DNA of 64,000 bases from UBA6912 sp041611095. Lineage in GTDB: Bacteria; Actinomycetota; Acidimicrobiia; Spongiisociales; UBA5794. The notes under the pieces are model-generated. The model had not been told where the DNA came from. It did no database searches and was given only the letters and a program-made list of their open reading frames with translations. Every line of letters begins with the position of its first letter. Position 1 is the first letter of the stretch. The stretch spans positions 1 through 64,000 of the forward strand of contig JBFINP010000001.1 of NCBI GenBank assembly GCA_041611095.1. The letters are read 5' to 3'. Both the position numbers and the translations under genes were made by a program. Positions 1 through 8,557 of this stretch are shown here, piece after piece.

Positions 1-96
1 CGGCCGTCACCGCGGCCGCCGCTACTTCGCGCCCGACCGTAACGGATGCCAGCGCCGCACGGACGATGACGGATATCGCCTGATGCGGGAGAGACC

Positions 97-1632
97 ATGG
101 GCAACCACTACGACGTGATCGTCATCGGGACCGGCGCCGGCGGCGGCACCCTCGCCTACGCACTGGCACCCACCGGGAAGCGAATCCTCCTCCTCGAACG
201 CGGCGACTACCTCCCCCGCGAGAAGGACAACTGGAACTCCGACGCGGTCTTCGGAACCCTCAAGTATCGCAACGCCGGCAAGTGGCGTGACAAGGACGGC
301 AACGAGTTCACGCCGGGTCAGCACTACTACGTCGGCGGCAACACCAAGTTCTACGGTGCGATCCTCGCTCGACTGCGTGCCGAGGATTTCGGCGAGCTGA
401 AGCATCACGACGGCGTGTCCCTGGCGTGGCCTCTGTCGTACACCGACTTCGAGCCGTACTACGCCCGCGCCGAGCAGCTGTATCAGGTTCACGGCCAGGC
501 CGGGGTGGACCCGACCGAGCCTCACTACTCACGCGACTACACACATCCGCCCGTGAGCCACGAGCACCGCATCCAGAAGCTGTCCGACGACCTCGAGCGC
601 ATCGGCCTCCACCCCTACCCGCTTCCGGTCGGCGTCATGCTGAACGAGGCCATCCGCTCGATGAGCGCCTGCATCCGCTGCGAGACGTGCGACGGGTTCC
701 CGTGCCTGGTCAACGCCAAGTCCGACGCCCAGGTGATCGCCGTCGATCCCGCACTCCAGCACGCCAACGTCGACCTGATCCGCAATGCTCGGGTGACCCG
801 GCTCGAGCACGGCGCCGACCCGCGGACCGTCACCGCAGTGCACGTCGAGCGCAACGGGGAGCCCGAGACCTACTCGGCGGACGTCGTCGTCGTGTCCTGC
901 GGCGCCATCAACTCGGCGGCCCTGCTCCTCCAGTCACGCAGCGACGCTCATCCCACCGGGCTCGGGAACAGCAGTGATGCCGTCGGGCGCCACCTGATGC
1001 GCCACAACAACTCGTCGCTCATCGGTTTCTCCCACGAGCCGAACCCGACCCTCTTTCAGAAGACCCTCGGCGTCAACGATTTCTACTTCGGCGCCGACGA
1101 CTGGCAGTACCCACTCGGACACATGCAGATGCTCGGCAAGAGCGACGCCGCCACCGTGGCACGCCTGATGCCCGAGTCGGAAGACCCCGTCGACCTCGCC
1201 CGCCACACGGTCGACTTCTGGTTCCAGACCGAAGATCTCGCCGTCCCCGAGAACCGCGTGACGCTCGATGACGACGGAACCATCCGCCTCACGTACACCG
1301 AGACGAATGCCGAGTCCCACGACCGGCTCATCGCCAAGTTCAAGCTCCTCCTCAACAGCGTCGGCTGCAGGGAGGAGATGGTGCCGTTCCCCGAGTATGC
1401 CGGCGGGAAGAAAGCGATCTCCGGTGTGTCCCATCAGTGCGGCACCGTCCGCTTCGGCCACGATCCCACCGACTCGGCCCTCGACGTCAACTGCAAGATG
1501 CACGACCTCGACAACGTCTACGTGGTCGACTCGAGCTTCTTCCCCTCGAGCGGTGCGGTCAACCCGACACTGACCATCATCGCCAACTCGTTGCGAGTCG
1601 CCGACCACCTGGCCGAGCGGCTCGCCAACTGA
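97..1632 (+). CDS. GMC-family FAD oxidoreductase
   Basis: The 511-aa product is a glucose-methanol-choline type flavoprotein that oxidises an alcohol or sugar; the substrate cannot be read from sequence. The N-terminus has the dinucleotide-binding motif VIVIGTGAGGG (residues 8-18) followed by the acidic end LLERG. Near the C-terminus a conserved histidine (SHQCGT) and asparagine (AVNPTLT) stand where the GMC catalytic pair is expected. There is no signal peptide. A cysteine cluster, CIRCETCDGFPC, lies near residue 195. The ATG at 97 is preceded by GGGAGAGA. The antiporter gene follows 61 bases downstream on the same strand. The family call is firm and the substrate is unknown. Confidence 0.9.
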   Translation: MGNHYDVIVIGTGAGGGTLAYALAPTGKRILLLERGDYLPREKDNWNSDAVFGTLKYRNAGKWRDKDGNEFTPGQHYYVGGNTKFYGAILARLRAEDFGELKHHDGVSLAWPLSYTDFEPYYARAEQLYQVHGQAGVDPTEPHYSRDYTHPPVSHEHRIQKLSDDLERIGLHPYPLPVGVMLNEAIRSMSACIRCETCDGFPCLVNAKSDAQVIAVDPALQHANVDLIRNARVTRLEHGADPRTVTAVHVERNGEPETYSADVVVVSCGAINSAALLLQSRSDAHPTGLGNSSDAVGRHLMRHNNSSLIGFSHEPNPTLFQKTLGVNDFYFGADDWQYPLGHMQMLGKSDAATVARLMPESEDPVDLARHTVDFWFQTEDLAVPENRVTLDDDGTIRLTYTETNAESHDRLIAKFKLLLNSVGCREEMVPFPEYAGGKKAISGVSHQCGTVRFGHDPTDSALDVNCKMHDLDNVYVVDSSFFPSSGAVNPTLTIIANSLRVADHLAERLAN

Positions 1633-1693
1633 ATTCACCGGCTCCGGGCGGCCACCGCCGGGCCGCCCCCACCGGCCACCTGAGGAGCACACC

Positions 1694-2902
1694 ATGCCGG
1701 AGACCTCGTTCAACAACCTGCTCTGGGTTTCGCTGATCGCCCTCACCGCGCCCCTGATCGTCGCCAGCTTCCCGCGCCTCAAGATCCCGGCGGTGGTGGG
1801 TGAGATCGTGAGCGGCATCGTGGTAGGCCCTTCGGGTCTCGGATGGGTACAGGCCGATCTCGCCGTCGAGATCGTCGCCCTCCTCGGGCTGTCGTTCGTG
1901 CTGTTCGTCGGCGGTACCGAGATGAACCCGGCATCGCTGCGTGGCGCCACCGTGCGCGCCGCCGGTGTCGACTATGGGTTGAGCCTGGTGCTCGCCGTCG
2001 CCGCCGGTGTCGCCATCACCGGGGTCGGCCTCGCCATGTCACCGCTTCTCATCGCCGTGGCGCTGTCGGCGACGTCCGTCGGCGTCGTCATCGCCGTCCT
2101 CACCGACTCGGGCCGGACCGCCACCCCGTTCGGGCAGCAGCTCATCACGAACGCCTCGGTGGCGGACTTCGGGTCGGTCGTGTTGCTCTCGCTGCTCTTC
2201 GCCCAGACGAACAGCTCGGTCGCCACCCGCCTCATCCTCCTGGCAGGGCTGCTGCTGGTCGCCGCGGTGGCCGCCGCCGCCCTGACCAAGGCAGGCCGGA
2301 CGATGCGTCTGTCGACCCTCCTCAGCCGATTGTCCGGAGGTGCGGTAGAGATCCAGGTGCGGCTCTCGATCGTGCTCATGCTCGCCTTCGCCGTCGCCGC
2401 CCTCCAGGTGGGCGTCGAAGCCATCCTGGGCTCGTTCCTGGCGGGCGCCATCCTGTCGTTCGGCGCCAGAGATGCGATGCTCGAGGTCGGGCTGCATTCC
2501 AAGCTGGGCGCCGTCGGCTACGGCTTTCTCATCCCCGTGTTCTTCGTCACCGCCGGGCTCCGCTTCGATCTGCAGGCGCTCGCCACTGGCTCGGCGGTGC
2601 TCACGGTTCCCGTGTTCGTGGTGGCCATCCTGTTCGTGAGAGGGATCCCCGCCATCGTGACCTCACGGACCAGGGGGAGGAGGACGGCGGTGGCGACGGG
2701 GTTGCTCCAGGCCACGACCCTGTCGTTCCTGGTCACCGCCAGCCAGATCGGGCTGATGGCCGGCCTCCTCGACCCGGCGGCGGCGTCGGCCATGGTGGGC
2801 GCCGGCCTCATCTCGGTCGCCGTGTTCCCGCCGCTCGCCCTGTCGCTGCTGGAGAAGGAACGCTCAGTCGCCATCCTTCCAGTTGCGGAACTCGCCGAGT
2901 AG
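1694..2902 (+). CDS. Cation/proton antiporter (CPA2/Kef-type)
   Basis: This is a 402-aa polytopic membrane protein of the monovalent cation:proton antiporter-2 family. It probably exchanges Na+ or K+ for protons at the cytoplasmic membrane. Hydrophobic segments run through the whole length, with family-like stretches such as PAVVGEIVSGIVVGP (residues 32-46) and ATSVGVVIAVL near 123. No C-terminal TrkA-N regulatory domain is present, so this is the membrane module alone. AGGAG lies 8 bases before the ATG. The 3' end overlaps the oppositely transcribed anti-sigma gene by 39 bases, so the two genes converge and share coding DNA. Confidence 0.9.
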   Translation: MPETSFNNLLWVSLIALTAPLIVASFPRLKIPAVVGEIVSGIVVGPSGLGWVQADLAVEIVALLGLSFVLFVGGTEMNPASLRGATVRAAGVDYGLSLVLAVAAGVAITGVGLAMSPLLIAVALSATSVGVVIAVLTDSGRTATPFGQQLITNASVADFGSVVLLSLLFAQTNSSVATRLILLAGLLLVAAVAAAALTKAGRTMRLSTLLSRLSGGAVEIQVRLSIVLMLAFAVAALQVGVEAILGSFLAGAILSFGARDAMLEVGLHSKLGAVGYGFLIPVFFVTAGLRFDLQALATGSAVLTVPVFVVAILFVRGIPAIVTSRTRGRRTAVATGLLQATTLSFLVTASQIGLMAGLLDPAAASAMVGAGLISVAVFPPLALSLLEKERSVAILPVAELAE

Positions 2903-3130
2903 GACCTGCTGCGCTTCGGGCGAGATCGACATCTCATCCAAGCGCCCGACGAGCTGCACCGTCTCCTTGATCTGATCGAAGAACGTGTCGCAGCCGACGC
3001 AGGTCTTCATGTGCTCCTCGAACCGCACCCGGTCCTCGGCGGGGAGCGCATCGTCGAGGTATGCGGTGACGATCTCGACGAACTCGCGGCAGGTCAGCTC
3101 CGTCGACGAATCTGATGTCGGCACATCCAT
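2864..3130 (-). CDS. Zinc-finger anti-sigma factor (ZAS type)
   Basis: This 88-aa protein has the zinc-binding anti-sigma signature: an early cysteine (ELTC, residue 14), then H-x3-C-x2-C in EEHMKTCVGC (about residues 39-48). Such proteins bind and hold an ECF sigma factor in the cytoplasm, often under redox control through the zinc site. No membrane segment follows, so this is the short soluble form. The obvious partner is the sigma factor at 5140-5820 on the same strand, separated from it only by the debranching-enzyme gene. I chose the ATG at 3130; the longer in-frame ORF upstream runs inside the neighbouring gene. Its end overlaps the antiporter gene. Confidence 0.85.
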   Translation of the reverse strand: MDVPTSDSSTELTCREFVEIVTAYLDDALPAEDRVRFEEHMKTCVGCDTFFDQIKETVQLVGRLDEMSISPEAQQVLLGEFRNWKDGD

Positions 3131-3203
3131 TACACACGCCCTCTGGCCACGCAATAGTTGTACCACACAACGTACGGATGGTGTCGTGAGCCCATGGCGA
3201 ACC

Positions 3204-5108
3204 TCACGCAGCGGCGATCCGGCGCCGGGCGCGTAGCACCTCGGCCACCGACCACGCCTGGAAAGGGCACCCCGTGGCGGAGTGGGGTGCAGCCGCGTCG
3301 GCCGTCTCGGACACCGACCCCAGCCCCCACTCGCCGAGGTGGCGCTCGAGTCCGGAGAGAACCCCTGCAACGGGGACCTCGGTTCGCAGACACGCATCGA
3401 CGTACGGTCCGATGAGCCACGGCCACACGGTGCCCTGGTGGTAGGCGGCGTCCCGGGCAGCCGGGTCGCCGCGGTGACGAGGAATGTAGGCCGGATCACC
3501 GGGATGCAGAGATCGCAGGCCAAGCGGGCTGAGTAGCGGTTCGCACGCCCGCACCACCGATGAGTCGCAAAGCGGAGCGTTCGGAAGGGAGACGGCGAGA
3601 AGCTGGTTGGGCCTCACCGAAACATCGTCGCCCTGCGGAGCATCGACGACGTCGTGCAGGCCGATGCCGGACGGGAATCGCTCCACGAACGAGCTGCGCG
3701 CCGCCGACTCCAACCTGAGCAGCCGATCCGTCGGGCGACCCAGGCGGCTGGCGAGGCCCGCCATCCCGGCCATGCCGCTGATCCACAGCGCATTGACCTC
3801 CACGGGCTTCCCCCAACGGGGGGTGATGGGGAGCCCATCGACGCGAGCGTCCATCCAGGTGAGCGCCCAGCCCGGCTCGCCTTGGGTGATGAGCCCGTCG
3901 GCGTCCACGCGAATGCCGAAACGAGTGCCGGCGAGATGGTGGTCGACGATCGACTCGAGGGCGGGGTAGATCGCGTCCGCCAGGTCGAAGTCACCGGTTC
4001 GTGTGATGTGACGAATGGCGGCATGCATGAACCACGGGGCCGCATCCACGGTGTTGTACTCCGTGCCGCCGACATCCGCAGTGTTGGCCAGCATGCCCTG
4101 GGACAGGCTGCTTGCCGCAGCTTCCAGGAGGGCTCGGCCCTCGTCGGCGCGGCCGGTCTCGAGGAACAGCCCTTCGTACGAAGTCATGGTGTCGCGCGAC
4201 CAGTCGCCGAACCAGGGATAGCCGGCCACGACGGTGGGGCCGGCGACGATGAACTGGTCGGCCGCCCAGGCGAGCTGGGCGTCGGTCGCATCGGCAGCGC
4301 CTGCCCGCCGGGCAAGCGTCTCGAACCGCGCCTGGGTTTGGTCCACGAGCCGCTGCGCACCCGGGGCGTGGATCCGGCTGGGATCGGACCACGCTTCGAT
4401 CTCGAGGGAGCCACCGGCTACGACCTCGTCACGGAAGGACCCCGCGGCGAAAACGTCCTCGACGGCGTTCAGACCTCGCGCCGCCTCCTCGCGGTGGGTG
4501 AAGCCGTAGTACCACTCCCCCGTTGGCGAGAACGAGGGCCCGCGAACACGAAACGCGTCCTCGAACACGAAGCCTGCCTCGTCCGCCTCGAGGTGGGGAG
4601 AGCCGGAGGCAGTGCGTTCTGCGTGCACGTCGCGCCACGTGCACAGCGCCTCGACTTCGAGCACGACGGGCTCCGGACAGCGGACGATGGTGAAGACGAC
4701 GCCAACGAGTGAAGTTCCGTGATCCATGGCGAGCCGGGCGTCGAGAACGATCTCGCCCACTTGCCAGCGCCAGCGCGGAACGCCGCGATCGATTTCGAAC
4801 TCGACGAGGTAGCGATGACCGGCGGGTGCGATGACGCCCCCCGTCCACTCGTGGGTTGCCAGCTCGATCCGTCGATCGCCGACGTGGAGAACCGGGTCGA
4901 GCGAGGCCAGCGCCAACTGACGTCGCCGCGGCGGATCGACGGCGACGACCAGAAGCCCGTGATAGCGGCGCGTGGCGAGCCCGGTGGCGGTTCCCATGGC
5001 AAACCCACCGACGCCGTCGGTGACCAGCCACTCGCGTTGGGAACCGTTGTCGAGCGAGCCGAGAACCTGCGGGCCCAGAGCGATCTCCACGGCATAGGGT
5101 CTCGTCAT
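3204..5108 (-). CDS. Amylo-alpha-1,6-glucosidase / glycogen debranching-type enzyme
   Basis: The 634-aa protein matches the two-domain bacterial/archaeal debranching enzymes. The N-terminal part is a beta-rich GDE_N-type domain (motif GGFAMGTATGLATRRYHGLL, about residues 34-53). The C-terminal part is an (alpha/alpha)6 GDE_C-type catalytic domain containing YPWFGDWSRDT near residue 300 and a typical ending, SATGCPFQAWSVAEVLRA. It would hydrolyse alpha-1,6 branch glucose from glycogen or a related glucan in the cytoplasm. It lies 31 bases after the sigma-factor gene and 73 bases before the anti-sigma gene, so the three are probably co-transcribed. The placement between a sigma factor and its anti-sigma is unusual. 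Confidence 0.88.
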   Translation of the reverse strand: MTRPYAVEIALGPQVLGSLDNGSQREWLVTDGVGGFAMGTATGLATRRYHGLLVVAVDPPRRRQLALASLDPVLHVGDRRIELATHEWTGGVIAPAGHRYLVEFEIDRGVPRWRWQVGEIVLDARLAMDHGTSLVGVVFTIVRCPEPVVLEVEALCTWRDVHAERTASGSPHLEADEAGFVFEDAFRVRGPSFSPTGEWYYGFTHREEAARGLNAVEDVFAAGSFRDEVVAGGSLEIEAWSDPSRIHAPGAQRLVDQTQARFETLARRAGAADATDAQLAWAADQFIVAGPTVVAGYPWFGDWSRDTMTSYEGLFLETGRADEGRALLEAAASSLSQGMLANTADVGGTEYNTVDAAPWFMHAAIRHITRTGDFDLADAIYPALESIVDHHLAGTRFGIRVDADGLITQGEPGWALTWMDARVDGLPITPRWGKPVEVNALWISGMAGMAGLASRLGRPTDRLLRLESAARSSFVERFPSGIGLHDVVDAPQGDDVSVRPNQLLAVSLPNAPLCDSSVVRACEPLLSPLGLRSLHPGDPAYIPRHRGDPAARDAAYHQGTVWPWLIGPYVDACLRTEVPVAGVLSGLERHLGEWGLGSVSETADAAAPHSATGCPFQAWSVAEVLRARRRIAAA

Positions 5109-5139
5109 CGGTTCGAATCGTTACGAGGGGCTGCCGCCG

Positions 5140-5820
5140 TCATGGGGCGGCCGGACGGAAGTAGGCCTCCAGGACACGCCGGATGCGCGCCCGCGCACGG
5201 TGGAGCAAGACGCGCTGATTGCCTTCGGTGATGTCCAACAGACCGCACACCTCACCCGACGTCAGGCCTGCCACGTCACGCATCAACAGCACCTCACGCT
5301 GGGCCGGCGACAGCTGTTCGGCGGCGGCCTCCACCACGGACACAACCTCCGCATCGAGAACGTGATCCTCCGGACCGTGGTGCCAGGACTGGGGAGGTGA
5401 CGCCCAGTGCATCGGCCACACCGGGTGATCGACCGGGTTGAAGCGATCGATGTCGGCGGCGCCCTCGTACGGATCGTCACGCAGCGGCGCCGTCGACGCA
5501 AAGGGAATCGTCCGGTGCTCCTTGACACCGATGGTCCGCGCCCGGTTCATAAGGATGTGGACCACCCACGTCTTGAGGGACGATCGGCCCTCGAAGCCGT
5601 CGATGCCGCGCAACACCGCGACCCACGTCTCCTGAACTACCTCCTCGGCCACGGCGTGGGTCGAGACGTACATGAGGGCGATGCGGATCAGCATGCCGTG
5701 CCACCGACGCACCAGCTCGGCGAACGCCACTTCATCGCGAGCTCGCAAGAGAGCGACGAGCTCGCGCTCCGATGTCCGTGCCGTGACCGCACCGTGCGGT
5801 CGCGGTGTCTCGCGCTGCAC
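5140..5820 (-). CDS. ECF-type RNA polymerase sigma factor
   Basis: This 226-aa protein has sigma region 2 (FAELVRRWHGMLIRIALMYV, then AEEVVQETWVAVLRG, about residues 33-75) and region 4.2 (LSPAQREVLLMRDVAGLTSG to NQRVLLHRARARIRR, about 170-218). The linker is long (about 50 residues) and rich in Trp, Pro and His (WPMHWASPPQSWHHGPEDH), which is unusual. The start is a GTG with no Shine-Dalgarno; a TAGATT hexamer ends 6 bases before it, which suggests a leaderless transcript. The genes that follow are the glucosidase and the zinc-finger anti-sigma. The divergent neighbour is a glycoside hydrolase 73 bases away, so these carbohydrate genes are the natural candidate regulon. Confidence 0.9.
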   Translation of the reverse strand: MQRETPRPHGAVTARTSERELVALLRARDEVAFAELVRRWHGMLIRIALMYVSTHAVAEEVVQETWVAVLRGIDGFEGRSSLKTWVVHILMNRARTIGVKEHRTIPFASTAPLRDDPYEGAADIDRFNPVDHPVWPMHWASPPQSWHHGPEDHVLDAEVVSVVEAAAEQLSPAQREVLLMRDVAGLTSGEVCGLLDITEGNQRVLLHRARARIRRVLEAYFRPAAP

Positions 5821-5826
5821 CGCGCC

Positions 5827-5832
5827 AATCTA
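5827..5832 (-). promoter_or_regulatory. Candidate -10 element of a leaderless sigma-gene transcript
   Basis: On the minus strand TAGATT is followed by six bases and then the GTG start of the ECF sigma gene. The same TANNNT-N6-8-start arrangement recurs at many genes in this window. I did not find a convincing -35 element. Confidence 0.4.
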
Positions 5833-5893
5833 CGCCACGAGTGCAAACTGCAGAGCGCGTAACGCGAGCCTCCCCTCGTCGGACGGAGTGATC

Positions 5894-8557
5894 ATGAACA
5901 GTGCAACCGCCGCCACCGTTGAAGCCCTCAGGCTCGACAGCGACCCTGATGCCTGGCGACGCTGGGGACCGTACCTGTCGGAACGCGCCTGGGGCACCGT
6001 CCGCGAGGACTACTCCCCCTACGGCAACGCGTGGGAGTACCTCCCCCACGACCACGCCCGCAGCCGTGCCTTCCGGTGGAACGAGGACGGGCTCGGCGGG
6101 ATCTGCGACGAACACCAACGTCTGTGTCTCGCCCTTGCGTTCTGGAACGGACGAGATCCGATCCTGAAGGAGAGGATCTTCGGACTCACCGGGAACGAGG
6201 GCAATCACGGCGAGGACTCCAAGGAGTACTGGTGGTTCGTGGACTCGACACCCTCCCATTCCTGGATGGTCTGGCGCTACCTCTATCCGCAGCGCGAATT
6301 CCCCTACACCCAACTCGTGGACGAGAACCGTCGGCGAGGCCGCCAGGAGCCCGAGTACGAGCTGGCCGATACCGGGGTGCTCGACGACGGGTACTGGGAC
6401 ATCACCGCCGAGTACGCCAAGGGCTCCCCCGATGATCTCTTCGTTCGCGTGACCGCCCGGAACGTCGGACCCGAGCCGGCGACACTGCACGTGCTGCCCA
6501 CTCTCTGGTTCCGCAACACCTGGTCGTGGGGAGACAGTCACGTCCGCCCCTCGCTGACGGCAACCGACAACAGGGTGGTCGCAGATCACGACACGCTCGG
6601 CCGGATGACCCTCACCGGCTCGGGTGCCCCTGACCTGTTGTTCTGCGAGAACGACTCCAACGCCCACCGGCTCTGGGACGTGGCGGGACCGGCCTATCCC
6701 AAGGACGGGATCAACGATCACGTCGTCCACGGGGCGGCAACGGTGAACCCGGAGCAGACCGGCACGAAGGCGGCCCTCTGGTACCGGCTAGAGATCGCCC
6801 CCGGAGAGACCGCCGCCATCACGCTGCGTCTGGCGGCCGAAGGGGAACCGGTGCGCAACGCCGGCGAGATCATGACCACGCGGCAAGCCGAGGCCGATGC
6901 CTTCTACGCCACGCTCACTCCGTTCGACGCCGATGCCGACGAGGCCGGTGTGATGCGCCAGGCCTTTGCCGGCATGTTGTGGTCGAAGCAGTTCTACCAC
7001 TACGACGTGGAACGCTGGCTCGACGGGGACCCGAACTTCCCGGCGCCACCGCCTGGTCGGCTGTACGGCCGCAACGGCGACTGGCGTCACCTCAACAACA
7101 TGGACGTCATCTCGATGCCCGATCCGTGGGAGTACCCGTGGTATGCCGCGTGGGACCTCGCCTTCCACTGCATCCCGCTCGCCCACGTCGATCCGCAGTT
7201 CGCCAAGGACCAGCTCCTGTTGCTCTGCCGGGAGTGGTACATGCATCCCAACGGTCAGCTCCCCGCGTACGAATGGGCGTTCGGCGACGTCAACCCGCCG
7301 GTGCACGCCTGGGCCGCGCTTCGCGTGTTCGAGATCGACGGATCGACCGACTACGGGTTCCTCGAGCGCGTGCTACACAAGCTCCTGCTCAACTTCACCT
7401 GGTGGGTGAACCGGAAGGACGCCGACGGCAACAACGTCTTCTCGGGAGGCTTCCTCGGCCTCGACAACATCGGCCCCATCGACCGCTCCGCCGGTCTGCC
7501 GATGGGCGTTCGACTGGAGCAGGCCGACGGCACCGCCTGGATGGCGATGTATTGCCTGAATCTGCTCGAGATGTCGCTCGCCCTCGCCGATCACGACCCG
7601 ACGTACGAGGACCTGGCCACGAAGTTCTTCGAGCACTTCGCCTATATCGCTTCGGCGATTCACTCCCAAGGGCTGTGGGACGAGGACGCCGGCTTCTACT
7701 TCGACGTGCTCCACGCCGGCGACATGCGCACCCCGCTGGCGGTGCGATCGATGGTCGGCATGATCCCGCTCTACGCCACGACGACCCTCGGCAAGTCGAC
7801 CCTCGCCAAGCTGCCCGACTTCGCCAAGCGGACCGACTGGTTCCTCGCCAACAAGCCGCAGTACGGAGACGTCATCAGCCACACCCACACGCTTGGCATG
7901 CACGAGGGGCGCCTGCTGTCGATCGTCTCGCCGGCCCGCTTGCGCCGCATCATGGAGATGATGCTCGACGAGAGCGAGTTCCTGTCGCCGTACGGACTTC
8001 GCTCCATCTCGGCCCGTCATCGTGACGAGCCGTACTCCGTGAACGTTGGGGGCATGCTCGCTTCCGTCGGGTACGAACCCGCCGAGTCGACCACGGGGCT
8101 CTTCGGTGGCAACTCCAACTGGCGAGGCCCGATCTGGTTCCCGGTCAACTACCTGGTCATCGAGTCGCTGCGCCGCTTCGCCCGCTACTTCGGGGAAGAT
8201 TTCGAGGTGGCGTGCCCGACCGGCTCGGCCGAGAGCATGACCCTGAGCGAGGTCGCCGACGAACTGGCCCGCCGGCTCGTAGCGATCTTCCTGCGTGACA
8301 CCGCAGGCTCGCGCCCGGTGAACGGGTGGTATGGCGTGTTCGACAGTGACCCGAGCCGGGACCACCTGGTGCTCTTCCACGAGTACTTCCACGGCGATAC
8401 GGGCATGGGACTCGGGGCGTCTCACCAGACGGGATGGACCGGGCTCGTCGCCGATCTGATCTGCCGGCGACGCACGGACGAGCCTCTCTTCGCGAAGTCC
8501 GATCAGCCTGATTCGGCGCGGTCCGCGATTGCAGGTCGTCGAGGGAGGCGGAGGTGA
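5894..8557 (+). CDS. MGH1/GH63-like glycoside hydrolase
   Basis: The 887-aa protein resembles the large MGH1-like (GH63-related) glucosidases. It has a beta-rich N-terminal half (YSPYGNAWEYLPHDHARSRA, residues 44-63) and an (alpha/alpha)6 C-terminal half with WYAAWDLAFHCIPLAH near residue 420 and NVGGMLASVGYEPAESTTGL near 720. It should hydrolyse an alpha-glucoside or a related glycoside; the substrate is unknown. No signal peptide is visible, so a cytosolic location is likely. I chose the ATG at 5894, 73 bases from the divergent sigma gene; a GTG at 5888 is an alternative. The stop overlaps the GTG start of the next gene (GTGA), which indicates translational coupling. Confidence 0.85.
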   Translation: MNSATAATVEALRLDSDPDAWRRWGPYLSERAWGTVREDYSPYGNAWEYLPHDHARSRAFRWNEDGLGGICDEHQRLCLALAFWNGRDPILKERIFGLTGNEGNHGEDSKEYWWFVDSTPSHSWMVWRYLYPQREFPYTQLVDENRRRGRQEPEYELADTGVLDDGYWDITAEYAKGSPDDLFVRVTARNVGPEPATLHVLPTLWFRNTWSWGDSHVRPSLTATDNRVVADHDTLGRMTLTGSGAPDLLFCENDSNAHRLWDVAGPAYPKDGINDHVVHGAATVNPEQTGTKAALWYRLEIAPGETAAITLRLAAEGEPVRNAGEIMTTRQAEADAFYATLTPFDADADEAGVMRQAFAGMLWSKQFYHYDVERWLDGDPNFPAPPPGRLYGRNGDWRHLNNMDVISMPDPWEYPWYAAWDLAFHCIPLAHVDPQFAKDQLLLLCREWYMHPNGQLPAYEWAFGDVNPPVHAWAALRVFEIDGSTDYGFLERVLHKLLLNFTWWVNRKDADGNNVFSGGFLGLDNIGPIDRSAGLPMGVRLEQADGTAWMAMYCLNLLEMSLALADHDPTYEDLATKFFEHFAYIASAIHSQGLWDEDAGFYFDVLHAGDMRTPLAVRSMVGMIPLYATTTLGKSTLAKLPDFAKRTDWFLANKPQYGDVISHTHTLGMHEGRLLSIVSPARLRRIMEMMLDESEFLSPYGLRSISARHRDEPYSVNVGGMLASVGYEPAESTTGLFGGNSNWRGPIWFPVNYLVIESLRRFARYFGEDFEVACPTGSAESMTLSEVADELARRLVAIFLRDTAGSRPVNGWYGVFDSDPSRDHLVLFHEYFHGDTGMGLGASHQTGWTGLVADLICRRRTDEPLFAKSDQPDSARSAIAGRRGRRR

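Noticed and set aside
2..118. An open frame entering from the left edge and ending at 118.
   Set aside because: It is too short to judge, shows no recognisable protein pattern and overlaps the GMC gene by 22 bases. It could be the tail of an upstream gene.
3155..3170. GTTGTACCACACAAC as an operator before the anti-sigma gene.
   Set aside because: Five-base arms of this kind are expected by chance in 64 kb, and no second copy was noticed near the sigma or glycosidase promoters.
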